From: an uncultured Oscillibacter sp. | Lineage (GTDB): Bacteria; Bacillota; Clostridia; Oscillospirales; Oscillospiraceae | Direction of reading: 5' to 3' | NCBI GenBank assembly: GCA_900544105.1 | Contig: UQUC01000049.1 | Location: 1-18,529, forward strand | DNA: 18,529 bases | Shown: in pieces, positions 9,043 through 16,250 of the stretch | How the letters are laid out: each line of letters begins with the position of its first letter | How positions within the stretch are numbered: position 1 is the first letter of the stretch | Translations under genes and position numbers: made by a program | The notes under the pieces: generated by a model | Database searches by the model: none | What the model was told of the DNA's origin: nothing | What the model saw: only the letters and a program-made list of their open reading frames with translations

Positions 9043-9273
9043 TTAATTCTTGTGAGCGGCCAGATAGGTCATGATGTCGCCCACCGTTTTCAGGTTAGCG
9101 GCGTCCTCCTCGGCGATGGAGATGCCGGCGGCCTCTTCCAGGGCCATGACCAGCTCCACGGCAGCCAGAGAATCGGCGCCCAGATCGTCAGCCAGAGAAG
9201 CGGTGGGGGTCACGGCTTCGGCGTCGCAGCCCAGAGTCTCAACAATAATGTCACGCACTTTTTCAAATTCCAT
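9043..9273 (-). CDS. acpP: Acyl carrier protein
   Basis: 76-residue acidic four-helix carrier that holds growing acyl chains on 4'-phosphopantetheine. The attachment serine is Ser35 in DDLGADSLAAVELVMALEE, matching the DSL motif. Length and charge are typical. The start MEFEKVRDIIVETLG has AAGGAGATCTATC upstream. It is the first gene of the fab operon, directly behind the only strong promoter seen on this strand and in front of a hairpin. This order fits higher expression than the downstream enzymes. Confidence 0.97.
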   Translation of the reverse strand: MEFEKVRDIIVETLGCDAEAVTPTASLADDLGADSLAAVELVMALEEAAGISIAEEDAANLKTVGDIMTYLAAHKN

Positions 9274-9309
9274 GATAGATCTCCTTGTTTCAGTGAAAGT
9301 CGGCTCTCG

Positions 9310-9358
9310 TTAGTTAAAAATATTTACTTAAAATAATTTAACTAAAAGAATTGAACTA
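9310..9358. promoter_or_regulatory. Repeated TAGTT(A/C)AA half-sites downstream of the acpP -10 (candidate operator)
   Basis: An AT-rich block contains TTAGTTAAA at 9310-9318, its exact reverse complement TTTAACTAA at 9337-9345, and a third related copy TTGAACTA at 9351-9358 next to the -10. On the acpP strand these read TAGTTCAA, TAGTTAAA and TTTAACTA from the start point into the leader, a typical repressor position. The half-site resembles the TAGTTTGA half of known FabT (MarR-family) sites. The regulator is not proven and could be the adjacent MarR gene or an unlinked one. Confidence 0.5.
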
Positions 9359-9359
9359 T

Positions 9360-9388
9360 ATAATAGCGGACGCCCCTCCCATTGTCAA
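9360..9388 (-). promoter_or_regulatory. Sigma-A-type promoter of the acpP-acc-fab operon
   Basis: On the minus strand, -35 TTGACA (9383-9388) and -10 TATTAT (9360-9365) are separated by exactly 17 bases. The expected start near 9353 leaves a leader of about 80 bases before acpP. The -35 is consensus and the -10 differs from TATAAT at two positions. Confidence 0.8.
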
Positions 9389-9449
9389 GACAAAAATTGT
9401 GAATAAACGGTTAAAACCGGGGAAAGTTGGGGCGCAGCCTATTTTTTGA

Positions 9450-9478
9450 TTGACAGGGGAAACTGGATGTACTATCAT
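9450..9478 (+). promoter_or_regulatory. Promoter of the marR-ABC operon with overlapping palindrome
   Basis: -35 TTGACA (9450-9455), 17-base spacer, -10 TATCAT (9473-9478), giving a start about 60 bases before the MarR ATG. An inverted repeat TGGATG (9464-9469) / CATCCA (9476-9481) with a 6-base gap covers the -10. This is the usual position of a MarR-family autorepression site. The promoter is well supported; the operator assignment is inference. Confidence 0.7.
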
Positions 9479-9543
9479 CCAATCAGAAAGATGTATCTGC
9501 AACTATTTCTCGACCGGGCACAGGCTCCGGGGAAAGGAACGCT

Positions 9544-10023
9544 ATGGATCTCACAGAGCGCAAGATCACGAAAATCGCGCGGGAGGCCAGCAAGCTGGCC
9601 GTCCGGACGCTGAAGGAGGATGGTATCGGCACAGCGGAATACGATTTCATCCATCTGGTGCGCCACCATCCCGGCATCACGCAGGCGGAGGTCCGGGAGC
9701 AGCTCCGGGTGGACAAGGGAGCCGCCGCCCGCCGTGCGGCCAGTCTGGAGGCCAAGGGCTACCTGATCCGGCAGGCCAACCCCAAGGACGGCCGCAGTCA
9801 GCTGCTTTTCGCCACGGAAAAGGCGGAGGGCCTGCGGAACTCCAAGGCGCAGGTGGAGACCACCTTTTATGAATGGCTGCTGGCGGAGCTGCCGGAGGCG
9901 GAGAAGGCCGCTTTCTGCAAAACGCTGGACACCATCTATCGCCGTTCCAAGCAGGAGAGCCGGGCGGGGTTCCCCCACATCACGGCTCTGACGGAGCAGG
10001 GAGAGGGGGAGCGCCATGCGTAA
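9544..10023 (+). CDS. MarR-family transcriptional regulator
   Basis: 159 residues, the usual MarR length. A winged helix-turn-helix is visible: ITQAEVREQLRVDKGAAARRAASLEAKGYL (about 45-74) carries the recognition helix, followed by the wing NPKDGRSQLLFAT with the family D-x-R-S pattern (79-91). Flanking helices at 5-40 and 95-140 would form the dimer interface. AAAGGAAC precedes the ATG. The 3' end overlaps the first ABC gene by 8 bases, so the regulator probably controls its own operon and the exporter, responding to an exported compound. Because it is divergent from acpP it might instead, or also, be a FabT-like lipid regulator. Ligand unknown. Confidence 0.88.
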   Translation: MDLTERKITKIAREASKLAVRTLKEDGIGTAEYDFIHLVRHHPGITQAEVREQLRVDKGAAARRAASLEAKGYLIRQANPKDGRSQLLFATEKAEGLRNSKAQVETTFYEWLLAELPEAEKAAFCKTLDTIYRRSKQESRAGFPHITALTEQGEGERHA

Positions 10024-11749
10024 GCGACAGCTTCCGCCGGATCGGGTCAGCTCCTATTTCCAGGCGGAATCCGGGGTGCTGGCGGTCATCTCCGTGACGG
10101 GTCTCCTCTATAATATAGGTCTGGTGGCAGGCCCGTGGTTCGAGGGACAGATGACGGAAGCGCTGGCCCGGATCCTCTTGGGAGAGAACAGCTTTTCCGT
10201 CATGGCCTCTCTGGCGGCGGGGTACATCGCCGTTGTCGCCGCGGTGCAGGGACTTCGGTTTTTGAAGCGGTTCTATGTCCGGCGCTTTGCCAACAAGGTG
10301 AACCGCCGCATGAAGCGGGTCCTGTACGGCGCGCTGGTCCGGTCGGATCGGGAGGACTTGGAGCGTGAGGGCGCGGGAACAGTGCTGACCAAGGCCATTT
10401 CCGACGTGGACGACTGCGCCGAGGGGATGCGGAAATTCACCACGGAGGTATTTGACACCGGCGTGGCCTTGGTAGCCTATGCCGGGATGCTGCTGTGGTA
10501 CGACTGGCGGCTGGCGCTGCTGTCCATGGCCTTTCTGCCGGGGAGCTACGCGCTGGCGGAGCGGATGAAGCGGCCCGTCCAGCGCACCGGCGCGGCCTTC
10601 AAGGAGCAGGCCGGGGCCTTGAACGCCGCCACCATGGATCGGGCGGTCAACGCCCTGACCTACCGGGTCTTTGGCCGGGAGGAGGAACGCCGGGCGGCCT
10701 ATGAGAAGCACCTCACCGCTTACGAACACGCCGCTGTAAAGGCAAACCTGTGGACAGCGTCCCTGCCGCCGCTGTACCGGGTGCTCTCCATGATCGGGGC
10801 GGCGCTGATCCTGTATTTCGGCGGGAAAAATGTGCTGGGCACCGGCTGGATGGTCTGGTCCATCGCGGAATTCACCACGTTTCTGGCCTGCTTTACCAAG
10901 CTGGCCACCAAGTCCTCCAAGGCGGCGAAGCTGTTCAACTCCGTCCACAAGGCGCAGGTGTCCTGGAAGCGGATCCAGCCCCTGATGCGGGAGATTCCCG
11001 CCGTGCCCGCCGTTTCCGTCGGCAGGGTGGAGCGGCTGGAGGTCCGGGACCTCACCTGCGGCTACCCCGGCGACACGCCGCTGTTCTCCGGCTTGGATCT
11101 GACCGCCTGCCGGGGGCAGATCATCGGCGTCACCGGGCCGGTGGCCTGCGGCAAATCCACGCTGGGTAAGGCGTTCCTCTGCGAGCAGCCCTACGGCGGC
11201 AGCATCCGGCTGGACGGCCGGGAGCTGGCGGAGCTGTCCCCCTGGGAGCGGACGGGCCTCGTGGGGTATCTGGGCCACGACCCGGAGCTGTTCAGTGGCA
11301 CGATCCGGGAAAATGTGCTGTTGGGAGACGTGGGCGATCCCATGGAGTACCTCCGGGCGGTGTGTCTGAGCGGCGAAGTGGCGGCCATGACGGAGGGGCT
11401 GGAGACCCGGGTGGGCACCGGCGGCGTCCGGCTTTCCGGCGGGCAGGCCCAGCGGCTGGCGCTGGCCCGGACGCTGGCCCATCAAAGACCCCTGCTGATT
11501 CTGGACGATCCCTTTTCGGCGCTGGACCGGGCCACGGAGACGGAGATCTTCGCCCATCTGCGGCGTCTGGCAGCGGACAGCGTGGTAATTCTGATCTCCC
11601 ACCGGCTGTACCTGTTCCCGGAGCTGGATCGGGTGATTTGGCTGGAAAACGGGAAAGCCAAGGTGGGGACCCACGAGGAACTGGTGGGGAATACCCCGGA
11701 TTATGCGGCACAGTTTGACGCACAGAGGGAGGAGAACAGCCATGAATGA
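10016..11749 (+). CDS. ABC exporter half-transporter A (membrane + ATPase domains, degenerate Walker B)
   Basis: 577 residues: an N-terminal six-helix exporter domain (about 15-320) followed by an ATP-binding domain (about 340-570). Walker A is GPVACGKS (374-381). The Q-loop position is His421 in GYLGHDPELFSGTI instead of Gln. The signature LSGGQ (473-477) is intact. Walker B ILDDPFSALD has Asp498 where the catalytic Glu should be. The H-loop His529 (ISHR) is present, and the tail GTHEELVG is normal. A missing catalytic Glu with a good signature is what one half of a heterodimeric exporter (BmrCD, TM287/288 type) shows. It overlaps marR by 8 bases and the second half-transporter by 8 bases. 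Substrate is unknown; drugs, lipids or peptides are possible. Confidence 0.9.
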   Translation: MRKRQLPPDRVSSYFQAESGVLAVISVTGLLYNIGLVAGPWFEGQMTEALARILLGENSFSVMASLAAGYIAVVAAVQGLRFLKRFYVRRFANKVNRRMKRVLYGALVRSDREDLEREGAGTVLTKAISDVDDCAEGMRKFTTEVFDTGVALVAYAGMLLWYDWRLALLSMAFLPGSYALAERMKRPVQRTGAAFKEQAGALNAATMDRAVNALTYRVFGREEERRAAYEKHLTAYEHAAVKANLWTASLPPLYRVLSMIGAALILYFGGKNVLGTGWMVWSIAEFTTFLACFTKLATKSSKAAKLFNSVHKAQVSWKRIQPLMREIPAVPAVSVGRVERLEVRDLTCGYPGDTPLFSGLDLTACRGQIIGVTGPVACGKSTLGKAFLCEQPYGGSIRLDGRELAELSPWERTGLVGYLGHDPELFSGTIRENVLLGDVGDPMEYLRAVCLSGEVAAMTEGLETRVGTGGVRLSGGQAQRLALARTLAHQRPLLILDDPFSALDRATETEIFAHLRRLAADSVVILISHRLYLFPELDRVIWLENGKAKVGTHEELVGNTPDYAAQFDAQREENSHE

Positions 11750-13391
11750 CCGCAAAAAAGCAGTCCATGTGGGGACTGTGGTACTGGAAACGGTGAAAGG
11801 CCACCTCTGGCTGTCCTTTACCATTCTGGCGGTGGTGGCAGGGGCCGTAGGCGCAGCGCTGGTGCCGCCGCTGGTGCTGGGCCGCATCGTGGACGGCCTC
11901 ACCGCCGGAGAGGGGCTGACCCTCCGCCTGCCCCTGTGGTATCTGGCCTTCACCGCATTGGCGGGAGGGCTGGAATCCGCCCGAGAGAGCGCGTTGACGG
12001 TATTCGGCCAGAAAACCACCCACGCCCTGCGGAGCCGTCTGATGGAAAAGGAGGGCCGCCTGCCCGCCGACGAGCTGAACCGTCAGGAGCCGGGGGCGCT
12101 GGTGTCCCGCTTCGTGGGGGACGTGGACACGGTGGAGACCCTGTTCACCGCCGGGATCATCAGCATGGCGGCGGACGCCTGCCGGATCCTCAGTATTCTG
12201 ATCGTGGTGTGGCAGTGCAGCCGGGGGCTTGCCTATCTGCTGCTGGCGCTGCTGCCGGTGCTGTTCCTCTTTACCCGGTTCGTCCAGAAGCGGATGCTGA
12301 GCAACCAGCTGAAAAACCGGAAGGCGGTGAGCCGGGCCTCCGGGTATGTGCCGGAGACGGTGCGGAATCTCCGCACCATCCGCACGCTGGGCAAGGAGAC
12401 CTACATGGAGACCCGGTACGACGGCGCGCTGGGGGAGAGCTACCGGGCCATTGAGGGCACCAACTTCTATGACGCCCTGTACTCCCCGGTGATCCTCACG
12501 GTGAACGCCATTGTGGTGGGCGTGGTCATGTTGTTGTCCGCCTCCGGAGACCCGGCGGTGCTGACGCTGTTCGGCATGACCGCCGGTACCGCCGTGACGG
12601 TGATGAACTACATCAGCCAGATCTTTTCCCCGTTGGAAAGTCTGGGCATGGAGATCCAGACCATCCAGTCCGCCGTGGCGGGCGTTCGCCGGATCAATGA
12701 CTTTCTGGCCCAGCTGGAGCAGGAGCCGGTGGCCCCGGAAACGGAAAATCCCGCCGCTCCCATGGTGGAGCTGCGGGATGTGGACTTCGGCTATGAGGCA
12801 GGGCAGAACGTCCTGCACCACTTAAATATGGAGATCCGGGAGGGAGAGCTGGCTACCCTGTCCGGCCGGACCGGTGCGGGAAAGAGCACCGTGTTCAAGC
12901 TGGTGCTGGGGCTGTACGCCCCCCGGCGGGGCACCGTCCGAATTCAGGGCGTGGATCCCCGGTCCCTCACCGGCCCGCAGCGGCGGGCACTGTACGGCTA
13001 TGTGGAGCAGCGGTTCCATCCGGTCCCCGGCACCGTCCGGGATCAGATTACCCTGTATGATGACACCATCACGGAGGGACAGGTCCGCCGGGCCGCGGAG
13101 CTGGCGGGACTGGCGGAGGCCATCGGCGCCCTGCCCCAAGGCTATGATACCCCCTGCACCCCGGACATTTTCTCTCAGGGACAGTGGCAGCTGTTGTCCA
13201 TCGCCCGGGCGGTGGCGGCGGACCCCAAGCTGCTTCTGCTGGACGAGATCACAGCCAATCTGGACGCGGAGACGGAGCGGGCGGTGCTGCGGGCCTTGAA
13301 GCGAGCTGCGGCGGACCGGACGGTGCTCTCCATTTCTCACCGGGTCGGGGCGGACACCGGACGGCTCATTCCCATTGGGGAGGAGTCATAG
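11742..13391 (+). CDS. ABC exporter half-transporter B (membrane + ATPase domains, degenerate signature)
   Basis: 549 residues from ATG 11742-11744 (GGGAGGAG upstream), overlapping partner A by 8 bases; a longer frame from 11703 lies inside partner A. Exporter membrane domain about 20-310, ATPase domain 340-549. Walker A GRTGAGKS (375-382), Gln423 and Walker B LLLLDE with catalytic Glu502 and His533 are all intact. The signature is FSQGQ (477-481) rather than LSGGQ. This complements partner A: the site using B's Walker motifs and A's LSGGQ should hydrolyse ATP, while the other is degenerate. The protein ends soon after the H-loop (GRLIPIGEES), lacking roughly 30-40 tail residues found in most relatives. 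The last 26 bases overlap the 3' end of the LysR gene. Confidence 0.9.
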   Translation: MNDRKKAVHVGTVVLETVKGHLWLSFTILAVVAGAVGAALVPPLVLGRIVDGLTAGEGLTLRLPLWYLAFTALAGGLESARESALTVFGQKTTHALRSRLMEKEGRLPADELNRQEPGALVSRFVGDVDTVETLFTAGIISMAADACRILSILIVVWQCSRGLAYLLLALLPVLFLFTRFVQKRMLSNQLKNRKAVSRASGYVPETVRNLRTIRTLGKETYMETRYDGALGESYRAIEGTNFYDALYSPVILTVNAIVVGVVMLLSASGDPAVLTLFGMTAGTAVTVMNYISQIFSPLESLGMEIQTIQSAVAGVRRINDFLAQLEQEPVAPETENPAAPMVELRDVDFGYEAGQNVLHHLNMEIREGELATLSGRTGAGKSTVFKLVLGLYAPRRGTVRIQGVDPRSLTGPQRRALYGYVEQRFHPVPGTVRDQITLYDDTITEGQVRRAAELAGLAEAIGALPQGYDTPCTPDIFSQGQWQLLSIARAVAADPKLLLLDEITANLDAETERAVLRALKRAAADRTVLSISHRVGADTGRLIPIGEES

Positions 13392-14268
13392 CCAGAAACC
13401 GGGCCAGAGCGGGGTTGGGGTTGGTGGTCTGCCACGCGGCGATGATCTCCTCCTCCTCGCCCTCGCCGATGAGGGGGATGAACACCAGATTGTCGGCGTT
13501 GTAGAGCTTGTCCACGCAGTAGGCGGGGAGGATGGAAATGCCCTCCTCGGCGGAGACCATCATGAGGATGCTCTCCGTGTCGGCGGAGCGGAAGAGGATG
13601 TTGGGCTTGTAGCCCGCCTCGTTGTAAAGCTGCATGAAAAAGGCGTCACCGTAGGAATCGTCGGCGGCGTCAGGGGACATATAGAGGATGGTCTCCCCCC
13701 GCAGCTCCTGCCGCCGGAGCTGCTGCCGCTGGGCCAGCGGGTGTCCGGCGTACAGCGCCACCACCAGCCGGGCCTTTTCCACGGTGCGGCAGGCCACGCC
13801 CTCCTGGGTTTTCAGGTTGGTACTGTCCCAGGTGAAAATGATGTCGTATTCATGGTGCAGCAGTCCCGCCGCCAGCGCGTCGGTGGAGCAGCGGTAAAAG
13901 GTGACGAGCACGTTGCTGTTCTGCTGGTGGAACCGGCGGACATGGGCGGACAGGTCGCTGCGCTCGTACCCCCTGACGTAGCCCACCCGCAGCGTGCCGG
14001 AAAGTCCGGTGGAGGCGTCGTGGACCCGCTCCTGCGCCCGGCTCATCCGCTCCAAGATCCCCTTGGCCTCCCGGAGGAAGATGGTCCCCGCGGAGGTCAG
14101 GCTCACGGGCCGGGTGCTCCGGTCAAAGAGAGGACAGCCCAGCGTCTCCTCCAGCAGACGGATCTGCTGGGTGATGGCGGTCTGGGAAATGTAGAACTGC
14201 TCGGCGGCTTTCGTGAAGCTGCGGCTCTCCGCCGCGGCCACGAAATACTTCAGCTGATTTCGATTCAT
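13366..14268 (-). CDS. LysR-family transcriptional regulator
   Basis: 300 residues from the ATG at 14266-14268, with GGAGGG upstream; a longer frame reaches 14466 but runs across the promoter region. The N-terminal helix-turn-helix MNRNQLKYFVAAAESRSF, then AAEQFYISQTAITQQIRLLE and FDRSTRPVSLTSAG, is the canonical LysR DNA-binding domain (1-65). The effector-binding fold follows from about residue 90 (GTLRVGYV). It is divergent from the NSS transporter, with a perfect palindrome between them, so it most likely regulates itself and that transporter. The effector is unknown, perhaps the transported amino acid. The 3' end overlaps ABC half-transporter B tail-to-tail by 26 bases. Confidence 0.93.
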   Translation of the reverse strand: MNRNQLKYFVAAAESRSFTKAAEQFYISQTAITQQIRLLEETLGCPLFDRSTRPVSLTSAGTIFLREAKGILERMSRAQERVHDASTGLSGTLRVGYVRGYERSDLSAHVRRFHQQNSNVLVTFYRCSTDALAAGLLHHEYDIIFTWDSTNLKTQEGVACRTVEKARLVVALYAGHPLAQRQQLRRQELRGETILYMSPDAADDSYGDAFFMQLYNEAGYKPNILFRSADTESILMMVSAEEGISILPAYCVDKLYNADNLVFIPLIGEGEEEEIIAAWQTTNPNPALARFLAMTPPQWE

Positions 14269-14284
14269 AGTACCCTCCCACGAC

Positions 14285-14309
14285 ATAAAATAAGTTTTTC
14301 TTATTTTAT
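14285..14309. promoter_or_regulatory. Perfect palindrome with T-N11-A core: candidate LysR operator
   Basis: ATAAAATAAG (14285-14294) and its exact reverse complement (14300-14309) flank TTTTT. The core ATAAG-N5-CTTAT contains the T-N11-A pattern typical of LysR-type sites. It starts 16 bases before the LysR start codon and covers the proposed LysR -10, which suits autorepression. Confidence 0.65.
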
Positions 14310-14332
14310 CATGAAGAAATCCCCCTTGTAAA
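14303..14332 (-). promoter_or_regulatory. Candidate lysR promoter
   Basis: On the minus strand, TTTACA (14327-14332) and TAAAAT (14303-14308) are 18 bases apart. The -10 lies inside the palindrome at 14285-14309. The match is fair; position and the overlapping operator support it. Confidence 0.45.
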
Positions 14333-14344
14333 GGGGGGTTTTTT
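14317..14344 (+). terminator. Terminator-like hairpin with T-tract between lysR and the NSS gene
   Basis: CCCCCTT (14321-14327), loop GTA, AAGGGGG (14331-14337), then TTTTTT (14339-14344); A-rich bases before it extend the stem to about 11 bp. It has the form of an intrinsic terminator on the plus strand. Nothing is annotated on that strand immediately upstream except possible read-through from the ABC operon across lysR. It overlaps both proposed -35 elements, so one of the two readings may be wrong. Confidence 0.5.
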
Positions 14345-14354
14345 CCGCTAAGAT
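14326..14354 (+). promoter_or_regulatory. Candidate promoter of the NSS transporter gene
   Basis: TTGTAA (14326-14331), 17-base spacer, TAAGAT (14349-14354), with about 30 bases from the predicted start to the ATG. Its -35 shares bases with the divergent lysR -35, so the two promoters would compete. Confidence 0.4.
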
Positions 14355-14392
14355 AAGTGCATATTCGTTGTGTGTAAGCGAGGTACTTAGAA

Positions 14393-15748
14393 ATGCAAAG
14401 AGAATCCTTCGGCTCCCGGCTGGGCTTCCTGCTGGTGAGCGCCGGATGCGCCATCGGCATCGGCAACGTGTGGCGCTTCCCCTATATCACCGGTAAGAAC
14501 GGCGGCGGCTACTTCGTCCTGTTCTATCTGGTGTGCCTGCTGCTGCTGGGCGTCCCCGTGATGACCATGGAGCTGGCTGTTGGTCGCGGCGGCCGCAAGA
14601 GCGCTGTGCTGGCCTACAAGAATCTGGAAAAGCCCGGCTCCAAGTGGCACATCCACGGCTGGTTCTGTCTGGCGGGCTGCTATCTGCTGATGATGTATTA
14701 CACCACCGTCACCGGCTGGATGGTGAACTATTTCGGCAAATTCCTCACCGGCGGCTTCCACGCCGGCATGACCGGCGATGAGATCTCCGGGATGTTCGGC
14801 ACCATGCTGGGCAACCCCGGCTCTATGGCCATCTTCACGGAGCTGGTGGTGGTCACCGGCCTGATCGTGTGCAGCTTCGGCCTTCAGAAGGGTCTGGAGC
14901 GGGTGACCAAGGTCATGATGATCTGCCTGCTGACGCTGATCGTGGTGCTGGCGGTCCACAGCCTGACCCTCTCCGGCGCGGCTGAGGGCATGAAGTTCTA
15001 CCTGCTGCCCTCCGTGGACACCATCCGGGAGCACGGCCTCGGCAGCCTCATCACCGACGCTATGAATCAGGCGTTCTTCACCCTGTCTCTGGGCATCGGC
15101 GCCATGGAGATCTTCGGCAGCTACATGAGCGACGAGCAGTCCCTCCCCGGCGAGGCCGTGCGGATCTGTATTCTGGACACCTTCGTGGCCCTCATGGCGG
15201 GCGCCATCATTTTCCCTGCCTGCTTCACCTTCGGCGTTGCGCCCGGTGAAGGCCCCGCGCTGATCTTCCAGACCCTGCCGCCTCTGTTCGTGAACATGTC
15301 CGGCGGCCGCTTCTGGGGCACGCTGTTCTTCCTGTTTATGGTGTTCGCCAGCTTCTCCACGGTGCTGGCGGTGTTTGAGAACATTCTGGCCGTCTGCATG
15401 GACACCTTCGGCATCAGCCGCAAGAAGGCCGTGTTCATCAACGGCGTGCTGCTGGCTCTCCTGAGCCTGCCCTGCGTGTTCGGCTACAACATCTGGAGCG
15501 ACTTCCATCCCATTCTGGGCAAGGACGTGCTGGACAGCGAGGACTTCCTCGTGAGCAACCTGCTGCTGCCCATCGGCTCTCTGGTGTATCTGCTGTTCTG
15601 CGTCAGCAAGTGGGGCTGGGGCTTCGACAAGTATGTGGCGGAGGCCAACAAGGGCAAGGGCCTGAAATTCGCCAAGTGGCTGAAGCCCTATTTCCAGTTT
15701 GTCCTGCCGGTGCTGATCGCTGTGATCTTCCTGCAAGGCCTGCTGTAA
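14393..15748 (+). CDS. Neurotransmitter:sodium symporter (NSS/SNF) family transporter
   Basis: 451-residue polytopic membrane protein, typical of bacterial NSS proteins (LeuT, TnaT, MhsT group), with about 11-12 membrane helices. TM1 carries GCAIGIGNVWRFPYITGKNGGGYF with the broken helix and sodium-site residues, followed by LLGVPVMTMELAVGR. SLGIGAMEIFGSYMS (around TM6-7) and FASFSTVLAVFENILA (TM8, Ser/Thr of the second sodium site) also match. It probably imports an amino acid with Na+; the specific substrate cannot be read from sequence. GAGG lies about 9 bases before the ATG. The divergent LysR gene is the likely regulator. A strong hairpin follows about 120 bases downstream. Confidence 0.93.
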   Translation: MQRESFGSRLGFLLVSAGCAIGIGNVWRFPYITGKNGGGYFVLFYLVCLLLLGVPVMTMELAVGRGGRKSAVLAYKNLEKPGSKWHIHGWFCLAGCYLLMMYYTTVTGWMVNYFGKFLTGGFHAGMTGDEISGMFGTMLGNPGSMAIFTELVVVTGLIVCSFGLQKGLERVTKVMMICLLTLIVVLAVHSLTLSGAAEGMKFYLLPSVDTIREHGLGSLITDAMNQAFFTLSLGIGAMEIFGSYMSDEQSLPGEAVRICILDTFVALMAGAIIFPACFTFGVAPGEGPALIFQTLPPLFVNMSGGRFWGTLFFLFMVFASFSTVLAVFENILAVCMDTFGISRKKAVFINGVLLALLSLPCVFGYNIWSDFHPILGKDVLDSEDFLVSNLLLPIGSLVYLLFCVSKWGWGFDKYVAEANKGKGLKFAKWLKPYFQFVLPVLIAVIFLQGLL

Positions 15749-15864
15749 AGTAAATCGGCATTACAGCGACAGAGGGGAGATTTCCCCGGCACGGCACATT
15801 TTCCCGGCAGCCTGCGCGGGGAAATGACTGAAAAACGCAAGAAAATACGAATCAAATAGAGAAA

Positions 15865-15900
15865 AGTCAGGGCGGCGTGTCAATAGACACGCCGCTTTGA
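15865..15900 (+). terminator. Strong inverted repeat downstream of the NSS gene (probable bidirectional terminator)
   Basis: GCGGCGTGTC (15872-15881), loop AATA, GACACGCCGC (15886-15895), followed by TTTGACT; AGTCA/TGACT outside the core can extend pairing. A-rich sequence lies upstream, so it could act in both directions. It is the first strong terminator-like structure after the NSS gene, although the T-tract is short. Confidence 0.55.
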
Positions 15901-16107
15901 CTATGGCTGTCGATTAAGTGGTAAATTTTCCGCAACGGAAAGGTAGGGCAGCCGTCAGCGGCTTTGCCGCTCTACGGATGCTGCATACCCCTTGCGGGTG
16001 AAGGGTGTGCGCGGGACTACGTCCGCAGGCGTGTTTCGGAGCGCAACCGCCGCAAGGCGGCTCTTAACACGGAGATAACCAAAGAAGGGATACACCAACG
16101 CCTCAAA

Positions 16108-16140
16108 CCGATCAGCGGATACTTCATATCCGCTGATCGG
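16108..16140. repeat. Perfect 14-bp inverted repeat, 5-base loop
   Basis: CCGATCAGCGGATA (16108-16121) and its exact reverse complement (16127-16140) flank CTTCA. No T-tract follows on either strand, so it is not an ordinary terminator. It could be a structured RNA element, a protein site or part of a dispersed repeat. Confidence 0.7.
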
Positions 16141-16217
16141 GAGCCTTCCCCAAAACGGGCTTGCTTCATCCGCCGCCGGCGGCGCTTCGCCTGTTTCCCT
16201 GCGCCATTGAAATCCTT

Positions 16218-16250
16218 AGTTTTCAGAACTTTTATAAAGTCCTGAAAACT
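16218..16250. repeat. Inverted repeat with inner and outer stems
   Basis: AGTTTTCAG (16218-16226) pairs with CTGAAAACT (16242-16250), and inside it ACTTT (16228-16232) pairs with AAAGT (16236-16240) around TAT, with one mismatch between the stems. It lies about 70 bases before the yaaL start, possibly near its promoter. Confidence 0.6.

Noticed and set aside
9408..9419. Short palindrome CGGTT-AA-AACCG between the divergent acpP and marR promoters
   Set aside because: Only 5-bp arms, upstream of both -35 elements and without a second copy, so too weak to call an operator.
9980..12019. 679-codon open frame on the minus strand opposite marR and ABC half A
   Set aside because: Pro/Arg/Gln/Gly-rich low-complexity translation caused by GC-rich codons on the other strand. 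It crosses three real genes and has no domain.
14269..14466. N-terminal extension of LysR to 14466
   Set aside because: It would run through the palindrome, the promoters and the NSS start. The canonical LysR start with GGAGGG upstream is at 14268.
14387..15736. 449-codon open frame on the minus strand opposite the NSS gene
   Set aside because: It is an exact antisense shadow. The composition is Gln/His/Glu-rich with no recognisable domain, while the plus strand encodes a clear NSS transporter.
15964..16245. 93-codon plus-strand open frame in the hairpin-rich region
   Set aside because: No ribosome binding site, hairpin sequences translated through, and no resemblance to a protein family.
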